Shown here: positions 1 to 8,900 of the stretch, in pieces | Numbering within the stretch: the first letter of the stretch is position 1 | Layout of the letters: the number at the start of each line of letters is the position of its first letter | Source: Acetobacter nitrogenifigens DSM 23921 = NBRC 105050 | Lineage (GTDB): Bacteria; Pseudomonadota; Alphaproteobacteria; Acetobacterales; Acetobacteraceae | Direction of reading: 5' to 3' | NCBI RefSeq assembly: GCF_000429165.1 | Contig: NZ_AUBI01000010.1 | Location: 1-64,000 of the forward strand | Length of the DNA: 64,000 bases | Notes under the pieces: model-generated | Seen by the model: only the letters and a program-made list of their open reading frames with translations | Told to the model about the DNA's origin: nothing | Databases searched by the model: none | Translations under genes and position numbers: made by a program

Positions 1-496
1 AGATCGAGCCATCGCCAATCACCGCGATGACGTTGCGTTCCCTGTAGGACGGATCGTCCCCGGCGCGCAGGTGATGCGCGACCGCCATGCCCAGGCCTGC
101 GGAGATCGAAGTCGAGGAGTGGGCTGCGCCGAACGGGTCGTATTCGCTCTCCGAGCGGCGCGTGAAGCCCGACAGCCCGCCCGGCTGGCGCAGCGTGCGG
201 ATGCGCTCGCGACGGCCTGTCAGGATCTTATGCGGGTAGGTCTGGTGCCCCACGTCCCAGATCACGCGGTCGTCCGGCGTGTCGAACACCGCGTGGATCG
301 CAACCGTCAGCTCCACGACGCCCAACGACGACCCGAAATGACCGCCCGTCGTCGAAACCGTGTCCACGGTCTCCGAACGAAGCTCGTCCGCAACCTGCTT
401 CAGCTGCTCAATCGACAGGTTCCGTAGGTCAACAGGAACATCAACACGGTCCAACAACGGAAAACGACCCACAGTGGGGCAAGACGACGCGGTCAT
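1..496 (-). CDS. dxs: 1-deoxy-D-xylulose-5-phosphate synthase, N-terminal part (runs off window)
   Basis: First step of the MEP isoprenoid pathway: condenses pyruvate and glyceraldehyde 3-phosphate with thiamine diphosphate. I translated the minus strand from the ATG at 496. About 165 residues are present and the frame stays open to the window edge. Family landmarks are [14 protein letters not shown] (the conserved His near the N-terminus), [16 protein letters not shown], and the start of the TPP motif GDGS at the very edge. The gene is the last of a tight minus-strand group xseB-ispA-dxs; the ispA stop is 5 bases upstream, so they are probably co-transcribed. The 3' part lies outside the window. 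Confidence 0.95.
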   Translation of the reverse strand, partial: MTASSCPTVGRFPLLDRVDVPVDLRNLSIEQLKQVADELRSETVDTVSTTGGHFGSSLGVVELTVAIHAVFDTPDDRVIWDVGHQTYPHKILTGRRERIRTLRQPGGLSGFTRRSESEYDPFGAAHSSTSISAGLGMAVAHHLRAGDDPSYRERNVIAVIGDGSI

Positions 497-501
497 GAAT
501 G

Positions 502-1476
502 CTAGCTCCTGCGCTCGACGACATAACGCGCGAGATCGCGCAGGCGTTCAGCTTTTTCGCCAAAGGGGGCGAGAGCCTCCGTCGCGCGGCGCGCCAGCGC
601 CTCGGCTTCGCGCCGGGCGCCATCGACGCCGAGCAACGCGACAAAGGTCGATTTTTCAGCGGCAAGATCCTTGCCCGCAGTCTTGCCGAGTTCCTCTGCG
701 CTGGCAGTCGCGTCGAGCACATCGTCGGCGATCTGGAAGGCCGCGCCAATATCGCGGCCATACGCTGCAAGGCGTTCCCGCTGCTCAGTCGTCGCTTGAC
801 CGAGAATGGCCCCGGCCTCGGCGGAATACTGGATCAGGCGGCCAGTCTTCAGCGCGTGCAGATGCCGGACCTCTTCAAGGGAAAGCGAACGTCCCTCCCC
901 CTCCATGTCGATCATCTGTCCGCCGACCATGCCCGCAGCGCCGGAAGCACGGGCGAGAGCCAGCACAAGGTCGGTCCGCACCACGGCGTCGCTGTGCGTC
1001 GCTGTCTCGGCCAGAATTTCGAAGGCGCGCGTCTGCAGGGCGTCACCCGCCAGAATGGCGGTCGCTTCGTCGAACTTGCGATGCGTGGACGGTTGACCGC
1101 GCCGCAGATCGTCGTCGTCCATGGCGGGCAGGTCGTCATGCACCAGAGAATAGGCGTGCAGCATCTCGACGGAGGCGGAGACGCGATAAGCGCGGGCGTC
1201 AGCGTCCGCGCCTTCGGCGAACAGGGCCGCCACTTCCGCGACCAGATATCCCCGCAAACGCTTGCCGCCGCCGAGCGTCGCGTAACGCATGGCGTCGACC
1301 ACGCGCGCCTCCGGCCCTGGCACAGCAGGAATCAGCGCATCCACGGCAGCTTCGATCGCCGCCGCCCTGTCGCGCAGGGATGCGCGCAGGGCGACGCCGT
1401 CTCCCGCGCTGTTTCCTTCAAGGCCCTGACTGGCCACAGGGGAGGCTGTGCGCTGAACCGCGCCGGTGATGGTCAT
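502..1476 (-). CDS. ispA: Farnesyl/geranyl diphosphate synthase (short-chain polyprenyl synthase)
   Basis: Condenses IPP with DMAPP and GPP to make farnesyl diphosphate for quinone, hopanoid and undecaprenyl lipids. It is 324 residues. The first Asp-rich motif DDLPAMD lies at about residues 114-120 and the second, ADDVLD, at about 251-256; [10 protein letters not shown] is near residue 69. The ATG at 1476 gives about 24 residues more N-terminal sequence than most IspA proteins, but no better in-frame start with a ribosome site is seen. It sits between xseB (7-base gap) and dxs (5-base gap), the arrangement common in proteobacteria. Confidence 0.95.
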   Translation of the reverse strand: MTITGAVQRTASPVASQGLEGNSAGDGVALRASLRDRAAAIEAAVDALIPAVPGPEARVVDAMRYATLGGGKRLRGYLVAEVAALFAEGADADARAYRVSASVEMLHAYSLVHDDLPAMDDDDLRRGQPSTHRKFDEATAILAGDALQTRAFEILAETATHSDAVVRTDLVLALARASGAAGMVGGQMIDMEGEGRSLSLEEVRHLHALKTGRLIQYSAEAGAILGQATTEQRERLAAYGRDIGAAFQIADDVLDATASAEELGKTAGKDLAAEKSTFVALLGVDGARREAEALARRATEALAPFGEKAERLRDLARYVVERRS

Positions 1477-1483
1477 AACCCGT

Positions 1484-1717
1484 TCAATCCGCTATTTTTT
1501 TTGTATCGAGAGCACCGTCCGCACGCTGGACGATCGCCTGTACGCGCGCTTCGGCCGCACGAAGCTTGCTCTCGCAATGCTCGCGCAGCGCGGCGCCTCG
1601 TTCGTAGGCGGTGATCGCGTCTTCCAGCTTGAGCTGCCCGCCCTCGAGGCCCTTTACGATGCGCTCCAGCTCAGCCAAAGCTTCTTCGAAAGACATTGAG
1701 GCAATGTCGCCGCTCAT
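1484..1717 (-). CDS. xseB: Exodeoxyribonuclease VII small subunit
   Basis: Small subunit of the XseA/XseB single-strand exonuclease. The 77-residue protein has the typical two-helix form, with the family signature MSFEEALAELERIVKGLE near the N-terminus followed by GQLKLEDAITAYERG. It is the first gene of the xseB-ispA-dxs group on the minus strand. XseA, the catalytic subunit, is not in this window, which is usual because the two genes are generally unlinked. Confidence 0.93.
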   Translation of the reverse strand: MSGDIASMSFEEALAELERIVKGLEGGQLKLEDAITAYERGAALREHCESKLRAAEARVQAIVQRADGALDTKKIAD

Positions 1718-1874
1718 TTCCGTCCAACCATTCCGGATTGCGCTCCGCCATTCGTCAAGCCGTTGCCCTTACTCCCCGCGATCCCTCAAACGCAACCCTG
1801 CGGGGGTGGGAAACAGTCCAGCCATGCGTGCTTCAGCGACCGACGCCGACACCTAAACGGGCCACAGCTGGCGC

Positions 1875-2105
1875 TCAGTCCGGTTTTCTGCGAATCACAA
1901 AAGAAAGAACGCCGCCCTCTTCGCCAAACGCAACCAGCGCGTGCCCGCTCTCCCGACAAAACGCCTGAAAGTCAGACACGGAAGCGCGGTCCGTCGCAAG
2001 CACTCGCAGCCTGTCTCCAGCGCCGAGGCCACGAAGAGCCCGATTGGCTTTCAACACGGGCAACGGGCAGCCAAGGCCCCTTACATCCAGGATTGTCTCA
2101 TTCAC
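1875..2105 (-). CDS. TusA/SirA-family sulfur carrier-like protein
   Basis: Seventy-six residues from a GTG at 2105, giving (V)NETILDVRGLGCPLPVL. The CPxP motif with its single active Cys is the hallmark of TusA/YeeD/SirA proteins, which carry persulfide sulfur for tRNA thiolation or other sulfur transfer. The frame is open further upstream, with a possible ATG at 2195. I chose the GTG because the N-terminus then matches the usual 75-80-residue family length and GGAG lies about 14 bases upstream. It is divergent from the ROK kinase. The specific partner is not evident. Confidence 0.8.
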   Translation of the reverse strand: MNETILDVRGLGCPLPVLKANRALRGLGAGDRLRVLATDRASVSDFQAFCRESGHALVAFGEEGGVLSFVIRRKPD

Positions 2106-2247
2106 GACGCGCGATCCATCTCCGGCAGATTGCGGCAAAGGTAGACATAAGAACCATCCTGCGCGATTCCTTACAATCCGACCTCCCCAATTCATGTGAA
2201 GCGGCCGCGCGCGGCAGTGCTTCCTACAAAAACGAGGCTGAAGAGCT

Positions 2248-3174
2248 ATGAACGACTGGCGGCTTGGAATCGATGTTGGCGCCACGAAAATCGAAATCGT
2301 GGCCCTCGACCGCACAGGAGAGATGAAGTTGCGTCGGCGCGTGCCGAATCCGGGACAATATGACGCACTCCTCACTACAATTCGCGACCTTTCGAACTCG
2401 GCCGCCGATGAACTGGGCGCATCCTCCTCAAGCGCCCCGCTACCAATCGGCGTAGGCATTCCGGGATCGACGGATGCGTCGAGCGGCCTGGTGAAAAACG
2501 CCAACGCCACATGGCTTAACGGCAAGCCTTTCGAGCGTGATCTTCCTGAAGTCGCTGGCCGTCCTGCCCGCGTCGAGAACGACGCGAACTGCTTCGCGCT
2601 TTCGGAGGCCATAGACGGGGCGGCTGCCGGGAAGAACGTCGTGTTCGGCGTGATCATCGGGTCCGGCATGGGCGGCGGCCTGGTAGTGAACGGCAAACTG
2701 GTTTCGGGCCTCAACCATGTCGCCGGCGAATGGGGCCATACGCCCCTGCCCTGGCCACGTCTGGAAGAGTTCCCGATGCCGAAGTGTTTCTGCGGCAACG
2801 AAGGGTGTCTGGAACGCTTTCTGTGCGGATCGGCGCTGGCGGAAGACTGGCAGGGACCGGGCCATCGTAGCGTGGAGGGAATTGAAGACGCTGCTGCGAA
2901 CGGAGACGCCAGAGCCGTCGCAGCGCTCGATCGCTACGTCGATCGGTTCGCTCGCGCCTGCGCGATGCTGATCAACATCCTCGACCCCAACGCAATCGTG
3001 CTCGGCGGGGGCGTTTCGAATATCCGCGCCGTGCGAGAGAGGACGCCGGGGCTGTTGCAACGCCACGTCGTCACCCCCGATTGCAAGACTCCGATTCTCG
3101 GCAACAAGCACGGAGACAGCTCCGGCGTACGGGGGGCCGCATGGCTGTGGGAGCCCTCCGAAACGACCCGCTGA
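2248..3174 (+). CDS. ROK-family sugar kinase (fructokinase/N-acetylglucosamine kinase type)
   Basis: Cytosolic ATP-dependent hexose kinase of 308 residues. The N-terminal phosphate-binding motif LGIDVGATKIEIVALD is followed by VENDANCFALSEA (catalytic Asp in ENDAN), the GSGMGGG loop, and the ROK zinc site GEWGH...CFCGNEGCLERF with His and three Cys. LDPNAIVLGGGVS is near the C-terminus. Residue lists resemble Mak fructokinases, but sugar specificity cannot be read reliably. The gene overlaps the start of dinB by about 34 bases, so the two are probably transcribed together. Confidence 0.88.
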   Translation: MNDWRLGIDVGATKIEIVALDRTGEMKLRRRVPNPGQYDALLTTIRDLSNSAADELGASSSSAPLPIGVGIPGSTDASSGLVKNANATWLNGKPFERDLPEVAGRPARVENDANCFALSEAIDGAAAGKNVVFGVIIGSGMGGGLVVNGKLVSGLNHVAGEWGHTPLPWPRLEEFPMPKCFCGNEGCLERFLCGSALAEDWQGPGHRSVEGIEDAAANGDARAVAALDRYVDRFARACAMLINILDPNAIVLGGGVSNIRAVRERTPGLLQRHVVTPDCKTPILGNKHGDSSGVRGAAWLWEPSETTR

Positions 3175-4451
3175 CGAACGGAAGCGTTCCGGCGTTATGC
3201 CGGGATTGCGCCTCTCTCCTGCCGCGCGGCGCGCCCGTCGCACATTGCCTTTCGTGCGGGTCGCGCAGGATCGTCGCGCACCCGGATCTTGAGCGGCTGT
3301 CCATCGTCCATGTCGACTGCGACGCCTTCTTCGCCAGCGTCGAGAAGCATCGGCGGCCGGAATTGGCGGGCAAGCCCCTGCTGGTCGGCGGGACCGGCGA
3401 TCGGGGCGTCGTTAGCACCGCCTGCTACATCGCACGCCTGAGCGGCGCGCGGTCGGCTATGCCGATGCGACAGGCGCGGCAGCTTTGCCCTGACGCCATC
3501 GTTCTCGAACCGGACATTTCTGCCTATCGCGCCGTCGCGAAGACGATGCGCGAGATGATGAGCGCCCTGACGCCGCTGGTCGAAGCCAGGTCGATCGATG
3601 AAGCCGTACTTGACTTGTCGGGAACGATGCAGCTTCACGGGGCTCCGCCCTGCGTGGTGGCCGCCCGCCTTGCGCTGGCGGTGGAACGAGAGCTTGGCGT
3701 TTCGATTTCCGTTGGGCTCGCCGAGAACCCGATGATGGCCAAGCTGGCCGCCGAAATCGACAAGCCGCGGGGATATGGCGTTATCGGAGCCGAAGCGCCG
3801 CAGTGGCTCGCCCCGCGTTCAGTCCGCACCCTTCCGGGAGTCGGGACCGCTCAGGAACGAGCGCTTGGCCGCGCAGGTTTCACCACGCTCGGCGCCATTG
3901 CCGCGTTGAGCAACCACGACGCTGCGCGGCGACTTGGCCCGCAAGGGCCGTCGCTCGCTGCGCGCGCACGAGGCGAGGATGCGAGGCGCGTGACCCCGTC
4001 TCGTCCCGCCAAATCGGTCAGCGTCGAAACAACGTTCGCAACCGACATCTCCGATGTTGCAGAGCTGGAGCGCCGTCTGTGGTTGCTCTGCGAACGCCTC
4101 GGGAGCCGGCTTCGCAAAGGCGAACTTGCGGCGACGGGGGTTTCGCTGAAGCTCCGCACCAGCCGTTTCGAGACGCGAACGCGTGCCGCGCAGCTTTTCA
4201 CGCCTACGATCTTGCCGGAGCGTCTGTTCACGCTTGCTCGCGATCTGCTGACGAAAGAAATCGATGGATCAGCGTACCGCCTGCTGGGAATAGGGACCAA
4301 CGGGCTGGCTCCCTTGGGCGCGGCCGACCCGCCTGACCTTGCTGACCCGAATTCGGGCCGCCGCGCCGCCGTGCAGAACGCCATAGATTCGATTCGGACG
4401 CGCTTTGGCGACACGATGCTCAATCGGGGGCGAGCGCTGGACCGCAAATGA
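3141..4451 (+). CDS. dinB: DNA polymerase IV (Y family) with N-terminal Cys4 segment
   Basis: Error-prone translesion polymerase, 436 residues from the ATG at 3141. The palm catalytic site appears as HVDCDAFFASVEK and RSIDEAVLDLSG (usually SIDEAYLD), with GVSISVGLAENPMMAKLA and LPGVGTAQERALGRAG (helix-hairpin-helix) following. Before the polymerase core is an extra segment of about 30 residues with two CxxC pairs, LCRDC and HCLSCGSR, as expected of a zinc ribbon. The frame is open back to 3081. ATG 3141 is preferred because it follows a G-rich stretch and reduces the overlap with the kinase gene. Confidence 0.92.
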   Translation: MAVGALRNDPLTNGSVPALCRDCASLLPRGAPVAHCLSCGSRRIVAHPDLERLSIVHVDCDAFFASVEKHRRPELAGKPLLVGGTGDRGVVSTACYIARLSGARSAMPMRQARQLCPDAIVLEPDISAYRAVAKTMREMMSALTPLVEARSIDEAVLDLSGTMQLHGAPPCVVAARLALAVERELGVSISVGLAENPMMAKLAAEIDKPRGYGVIGAEAPQWLAPRSVRTLPGVGTAQERALGRAGFTTLGAIAALSNHDAARRLGPQGPSLAARARGEDARRVTPSRPAKSVSVETTFATDISDVAELERRLWLLCERLGSRLRKGELAATGVSLKLRTSRFETRTRAAQLFTPTILPERLFTLARDLLTKEIDGSAYRLLGIGTNGLAPLGAADPPDLADPNSGRRAAVQNAIDSIRTRFGDTMLNRGRALDRK

Positions 4452-4638
4452 CGTCGGTCCGGCCATACCCGGTCTGGCCGCACAAACGTCGCCCACCGGA
4501 GCATGAGCACGCAGCGCGTCGGAACAAAACGATGCGAAAACGACACAATGCGAACGCAACCGAAAAATTCACACTCATTTCGATACAATAACACTTGCGT
4601 GCGTCGCAGCACGATTTCGATACTGGCGCCAATCAAAA

Positions 4639-4670
4639 ACCGGCAGGCGCGACCACCAAGCGAAGCCGGT
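4639..4670 (+). promoter_or_regulatory. Small hairpin in the leader of the TonB-dependent receptor gene
   Basis: ACCGGC at 4639-4644 pairs perfectly with GCCGGT at 4665-4670, 20 bases before the ATG and just ahead of the ribosome site GGAGCGTTC. The position would suit translational control, but the stem is only 6 bp and I do not recognise a known riboswitch. Confidence 0.25.
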
Positions 4671-4690
4671 GAAAACGAAATGGAGCGTTC

Positions 4691-7306
4691 ATGGTTCGCC
4701 GCCTTCTCCCGCGCAACAAAGTATCCCGCATAGCGTTGTGGAGCTCGGTGTTTATCGGCAGTTCCACTTTGGGAGGGCTTGCGGCTAAAGCTGCTACCGA
4801 CACCTCGGCGGTGAAACACGTCGCACGTCACGGCAAAACACGAGCAACGCACGGCGGCGCGGTCACGCCCGCTGCGTCAACCGGAGCGGCCCAGCGTCAG
4901 GCGGGAGTCGCTCCGGCCAAAAGACCTGCGCACCTCGTCGCCAATGGCGACGAAGCTGTCGCCGTAACTGCGCAAAGACATATCTCGCACAACTCTGAAG
5001 TGGTGGTCGGACGAGCCGAAATCGAGCAGATGGTGTCCGGCTCCAACGTGCTGCGCATGCTCGCTCAGGTCCCCGGCGTGAGCTTCAGCGCAACCGACGC
5101 CCTTGGCATCGACACGTGGGGCGCCAGCATCTACATGCGCGGCTTCTTCATGGATCAGTTGGGCGTAACCGTCGACGGAGTTCCGCTGAACGACCAGACA
5201 TACACAAATATCAACGGACTCAACGTCAACAACGCCGTCATTTCCGACGATATCGATCACAGCAGCATCTCGCAGGGCGCAGGCGCCGTCGATCTGCCCT
5301 CGAATACCAATCTTGGCGGGACGATGCAGTTTTTCATCACGCCCCCGAAAGACAAGTTTGGCGGCAAGGTGCTGCAGGGCTTCGGCAGCTACGGCATGAA
5401 ACGCACCTATGTTCGGGTCGACAGCGGCGTTCTCAATTCCACAGGAACAAAATTCTTCGTAGATTATTCACGGAGTTACGAGAAAAAATACGACGCGCCC
5501 AGCCCCGCATTCATGCAACAGACCGACGCCAAGCTGGAGCAGCCGATCGGCGAGCGCAGCAAGATGACGGCGTTTTTCAACTGGACCAACGCGCAGGTCT
5601 GGGGATACGCGGACAAGTCTCTTGATATTCTGAACACGGTAGGATGGCGAACGGAATCGTTCTACCCGAATTACGCTGGGGCGTATGCGGCGGCGCAATG
5701 GAACTGGGCCTGTTCCGGGCTTTCAAATCCTGGAAATTCCTGCGCTTCGAGCGGACCGATCACAAATCCTCTGACCGGACAACCTCTGGCGCAACGCGGT
5801 CCGAACCAGTTGCCCGCCGGCTGGGAGAATACGAACGAAACCGCTGGCGTCGCATATTATGACGCAGGGCAGGCGTCGACGGATTATATCGGCGGCATGA
5901 CATTCGATCTCGCGCTTACCGACAGGTTACGCTGGATTACGACGCTTTACGGACACAGCGACACATCCTACGCCACCTATGGCGACCCCTACGTACCGTC
6001 GTTGACCGGAGCGCCATTGTCCGAGCAGGTCTGGCAGTATCGACAGGAGCGTTACGGCTTCAATTCGGCGTTCGAGTACAAGATCGGAAAACATACGATC
6101 AACACCGGCGCCTGGTATGAAAACAACAATCAGTGGGCCGGACAATTCTGGTACAACGAACCTGTTCTGGGCGAAGGGTCGCCGCTGAAAACCGTCGGCC
6201 CTTACACGACCTATGGCCCCGCGTTCGCCCAGAATTACGGGTTTCAGTGGAACACCAACACATTCCAGTATCACGTCATGGATACGTGGCGTCCGCTGAA
6301 CAATTTGACCGTATTGCTCGGCTTCAAATCCATGCTGCAGACGACGTCTGGCGGATCAAACTACACAAATCAGGAATCGTACGACGGCACCTTGCCGACT
6401 TATGAAGGAAACTTGCCCAACGGTTCGATGACGGCGGCGTCTGCTTTCTTGCCGCATATCAACGTCAGCTGGCACTTCCTTCCCGGGCATGAACTCTACT
6501 TCGATATCGCGGAAAACATGCGCCCCTATACCGTGGCGCCTACCGGCGGCAGTGCGTCGCCCTGGGCGATTTCGAGCCCCTCTGGCTCCGGCGTCACGAA
6601 CCAGCAGCTTTTCGATAGCATTCGTCGGTCCGTTCGGCCTGAGCGGGACTGGATCTATCTGGTGGGATATCGTTACAACTCTCGCCTGTTGACTGCTTCG
6701 GTCGACGCGTATCACGCGAATATCTCTCATCGCCTGATCTCGGCTTCGGTCGGCTCGCTCAACAACCCGCAGACATCGTTGCTCGATACTCGCAAGGCGA
6801 CGATGTACGGCATGGACGCATCGGCGACGATACGACCGTTCGCATCTGGACCGCTGCGTGGGCTGTCGATCTATAACTCCGTCAGCTACAATCACTTCAC
6901 ATACAGTAAAAACGTCAGCATCATGGACGGAAACGGGGATTATCACGATCTCCGTGGCGCCAAAATGACCGGCTATCCGCAGGTGATGTACAAGGCGAAC
7001 GCCAGTTACTCCTACAAGCGCTTCAACGTTCATTTTGACGTCAATTATTATTCAAAACGTCCCTTCACGCTCATCAATAATCTTTATGTTCCGGCGTACT
7101 GGCTGGCCAACACAGGCGCTCAATATTCGTTTGGCGATTACTGGGCTCTGAAAAACGTCACGTTCGGTTTCAACGTCTATAACCTCTTCAACGCTAAATA
7201 CATCGCGATGATGGGCGAGAACGGGTTCCCTGTGTCCACCGATTACCAGTCAATGGAGCGCGGCTCTGTTCGCGAATATTTCGGCACGGTCAGCACCGAG
7301 TTCTGA
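4691..7306 (+). CDS. TonB-dependent outer-membrane receptor
   Basis: An 871-residue outer-membrane active transporter. A signal peptide (about residues 1-35, ending near LAAKA) is followed by a TonB-box-like EAVAVTAQR at about residue 88 and a plug domain with VLRMLAQVPGVSFS, IYMRGFFMDQLGVTVDGVP and NLGGTMQF. The long beta-barrel ends in NVYNLFNAKY and a terminal Phe. GGAG lies 7 bases before the ATG. The ligand is not readable. Because sulfonate-type ABC genes follow directly, I infer a sulfonate or sulfate-ester ligand; siderophore uptake remains possible. Confidence 0.9.
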   Translation: MVRRLLPRNKVSRIALWSSVFIGSSTLGGLAAKAATDTSAVKHVARHGKTRATHGGAVTPAASTGAAQRQAGVAPAKRPAHLVANGDEAVAVTAQRHISHNSEVVVGRAEIEQMVSGSNVLRMLAQVPGVSFSATDALGIDTWGASIYMRGFFMDQLGVTVDGVPLNDQTYTNINGLNVNNAVISDDIDHSSISQGAGAVDLPSNTNLGGTMQFFITPPKDKFGGKVLQGFGSYGMKRTYVRVDSGVLNSTGTKFFVDYSRSYEKKYDAPSPAFMQQTDAKLEQPIGERSKMTAFFNWTNAQVWGYADKSLDILNTVGWRTESFYPNYAGAYAAAQWNWACSGLSNPGNSCASSGPITNPLTGQPLAQRGPNQLPAGWENTNETAGVAYYDAGQASTDYIGGMTFDLALTDRLRWITTLYGHSDTSYATYGDPYVPSLTGAPLSEQVWQYRQERYGFNSAFEYKIGKHTINTGAWYENNNQWAGQFWYNEPVLGEGSPLKTVGPYTTYGPAFAQNYGFQWNTNTFQYHVMDTWRPLNNLTVLLGFKSMLQTTSGGSNYTNQESYDGTLPTYEGNLPNGSMTAASAFLPHINVSWHFLPGHELYFDIAENMRPYTVAPTGGSASPWAISSPSGSGVTNQQLFDSIRRSVRPERDWIYLVGYRYNSRLLTASVDAYHANISHRLISASVGSLNNPQTSLLDTRKATMYGMDASATIRPFASGPLRGLSIYNSVSYNHFTYSKNVSIMDGNGDYHDLRGAKMTGYPQVMYKANASYSYKRFNVHFDVNYYSKRPFTLINNLYVPAYWLANTGAQYSFGDYWALKNVTFGFNVYNLFNAKYIAMMGENGFPVSTDYQSMERGSVREYFGTVSTEF

Positions 7307-7330
7307 ACTCAATATTTTTCGCCTTTAAGT

Positions 7331-7364
7331 GCGGGGACGGCTCCCGAGCCGCTGTCGTCCCCGC
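7331..7364 (+). terminator. Hairpin after the TonB receptor gene, possible terminator
   Basis: GCGGGGACG pairs with CGTCCCCGC across a loop that itself holds GGCTC/GAGCC. It begins 25 bases after the receptor stop codon. No T run follows, so it would be a weak or factor-assisted terminator. Confidence 0.4.
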
Positions 7365-7682
7365 AGCGAACGACGCGCGGCGTTACGCACATCGCAACGC
7401 CCATACACCGCATCCCTACGGTCGCCTCAGATACATTTGTTCTGAACGTCGTTAGAGAACCTTTGCGGCCCGTAGCGCGTCCGGTTCAGCAATCTAAAAA
7501 CTCCCTTCAATGTAATTTTCGTTCACGGTTCGTGATATGAGGCCCCTCGCCTCCGCGAGAAACTCCAGATGCCCATTCGTTGGTCGCCATCCGAAATAGG
7601 CTCAATGGGTTTATTTCAACACTCCCTGCCCCCCCTGGATGTTTTACGCCGACAATCACACGTTCACGCCTCCAGGCGTCCG

Positions 7683-7711
7683 TTACAATATTGAATATGA
7701 TGCTTTATAAT
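7683..7711 (+). promoter_or_regulatory. Sigma-70-like promoter for the first sulfonate-type binding protein
   Basis: TTACAA at 7683-7688 and a perfect TATAAT at 7706-7711 are separated by 17 bases in an AT-rich patch. Transcription would start near 7718, leaving a leader of about 150 bases before the ATG at 7870. Confidence 0.5.
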
Positions 7712-7869
7712 ATTTGTACTTTTCGATCGTTGAATCATCGTCTCTCTGGCGCCATCGTTTGGTCTTCACCAAAGAAGAAAACGCCTCTGATTTCGAAATA
7801 TTCGTCACGAGTCGGCAGTGCTCGTATTGCGCTGCGCGCACCTTTCCGCCACCCAAGAGAACATATTCC

Positions 7870-8856
7870 ATGTCAGAAATTTCAACTACGCCCATAAAAC
7901 GCCGAAATTTTCTTGGGTCGGCCGCGATGACCTGTCTTAGTGGAGCACTGGTTACGCGGGCCCGAGCCGCAAATCCGGGCGTTACGTTGAGGGTGGCGAC
8001 TTTTCGTGGCGCGGACTCAACATTGCTGCCAGCGGCTCACGTCGCAGACTTCCCTTACGCCGTGGCCTACAGCGAATTCAATTCCGGCAACCTCATAGCG
8101 CAGGCCATCAACGCTGACGCCATCGATCTGGGCGGCTGGAGCGAGATCCCGATGGTGTTCGCCGCAGCCGCCAAATCGAATGTCGCCGTCGTGGCTACTC
8201 TCGAAGGCCCTACAACCGATCAGGCGGTGCTCACGCCTGCCAACTCTCCTTATAAATCCATCAGCGATCTGCGCGGCAAACGCGTCGGATACATCCGCGC
8301 CACTACAGCACATTACTTTCTGATCCGGATGCTTGAGCAGGCCGGGCTTTCATGGACGGATATCCAGCCCGTCGCCCTTTCGATGAGCGAGGGATTGACC
8401 GCTATCAAATCCGGCAGTCTGGATGCGTGGGCGACATACGGTTACGCAATCCAGATACTGGAAACCGCTGGCGCAGCGCGGGTTCTGCAAAGCGCCGCCG
8501 ACATTCTCTCTGGACATTACTTCATCGGCGCCAACCCGCGTAAACTGGGGGATCCGGCTTTCCGCGCCGCCGCCGCCGATTATCTTGACAGGCTCAACCG
8601 CGCATACGCCACGCTCGAAGCCGACAAGGCGCTATGGGCCAAAGTGGTCTCGCCTGTCATTCATGTTCCCGAAGATGTCGTGCTCGCTTATTTGCGCGCG
8701 CAGAACCGGCCATATCGCGCCCGAGCCTGGCGACAGGACGATATCGTCAGCGCCGAGGCCGTAGCGAGAACGTTTGCAAAAGCGGGCGTTTTACCGCAGG
8801 ACGCCAACGTCGCCGCCGTTTTCTCACCCGCGTTGTCAAAGCTTCTTCCGGGCTGA
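7870..8856 (+). CDS. ABC transporter substrate-binding protein, aliphatic sulfonate type (SsuA-like)
   Basis: A 328-residue periplasmic binding protein. The N-terminus has a twin-arginine-type signal, KRRNFLGSAAMTCLSGAL, ending near TRARA. Mature features typical of the SsuA/TauA/NrtA family are SGNLIAQAINADAIDLGG (the domain that samples ligand), ISDLRGKRVGYIRATTAHYF and SGSLDAWATYGYA. I chose ATG 7870 because the frame upstream is leader sequence and this start places the signal peptide at the N-terminus. It faces the ABC ATPase/permease pair (8901-10504), which is convergent, and is probably their binding protein. Confidence 0.85.
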   Translation: MSEISTTPIKRRNFLGSAAMTCLSGALVTRARAANPGVTLRVATFRGADSTLLPAAHVADFPYAVAYSEFNSGNLIAQAINADAIDLGGWSEIPMVFAAAAKSNVAVVATLEGPTTDQAVLTPANSPYKSISDLRGKRVGYIRATTAHYFLIRMLEQAGLSWTDIQPVALSMSEGLTAIKSGSLDAWATYGYAIQILETAGAARVLQSAADILSGHYFIGANPRKLGDPAFRAAAADYLDRLNRAYATLEADKALWAKVVSPVIHVPEDVVLAYLRAQNRPYRARAWRQDDIVSAEAVARTFAKAGVLPQDANVAAVFSPALSKLLPG

Positions 8857-8860
8857 CGGT

Positions 8861-8889
8861 CTGCGCGCCGTCGCGACTGCGGCGCGCAG
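8861..8889. terminator. Bidirectional hairpin between convergent genes
   Basis: CTGCGCGCCG (8861-8870) and CGGCGCGCAG (8880-8889) form a perfect 10-bp stem with a 9-base loop, exactly in the 44-base gap between the binding-protein stop and the ATPase stop on the other strand. Plus-strand sequence after it (ATTTCGATTT) is T-rich. Confidence 0.6.
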
Positions 8890-8900
8890 ATTTCGATTTC

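Larger units (their letters stand above)
7307..7869. other. Intergenic region between TonB receptor and binding-protein gene
   Basis: A 563-base gap. It contains the hairpin at 7331-7364 and the promoter at 7683-7711, described separately. The short open frames across it show no recognisable protein features. Confidence 0.5.

Noticed and set aside
360-1614. Long plus-strand frames (369 and 371 codons) opposite ispA
   Set aside because: They mirror the reverse strand of ispA and xseB, are Arg/Pro-rich and have no domain; typical GC-driven shadows.
4580-4690. Possible SAM or cobalamin riboswitch before the TonB receptor
   Set aside because: Only a 6-bp stem is visible; none of the conserved loops of known riboswitch classes could be matched.
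3851-4852. 333-codon minus-strand frame across dinB and the TonB receptor start
   Set aside because: Ser/Arg-rich shadow of dinB without a recognisable motif; the plus-strand genes have clear catalytic residues.
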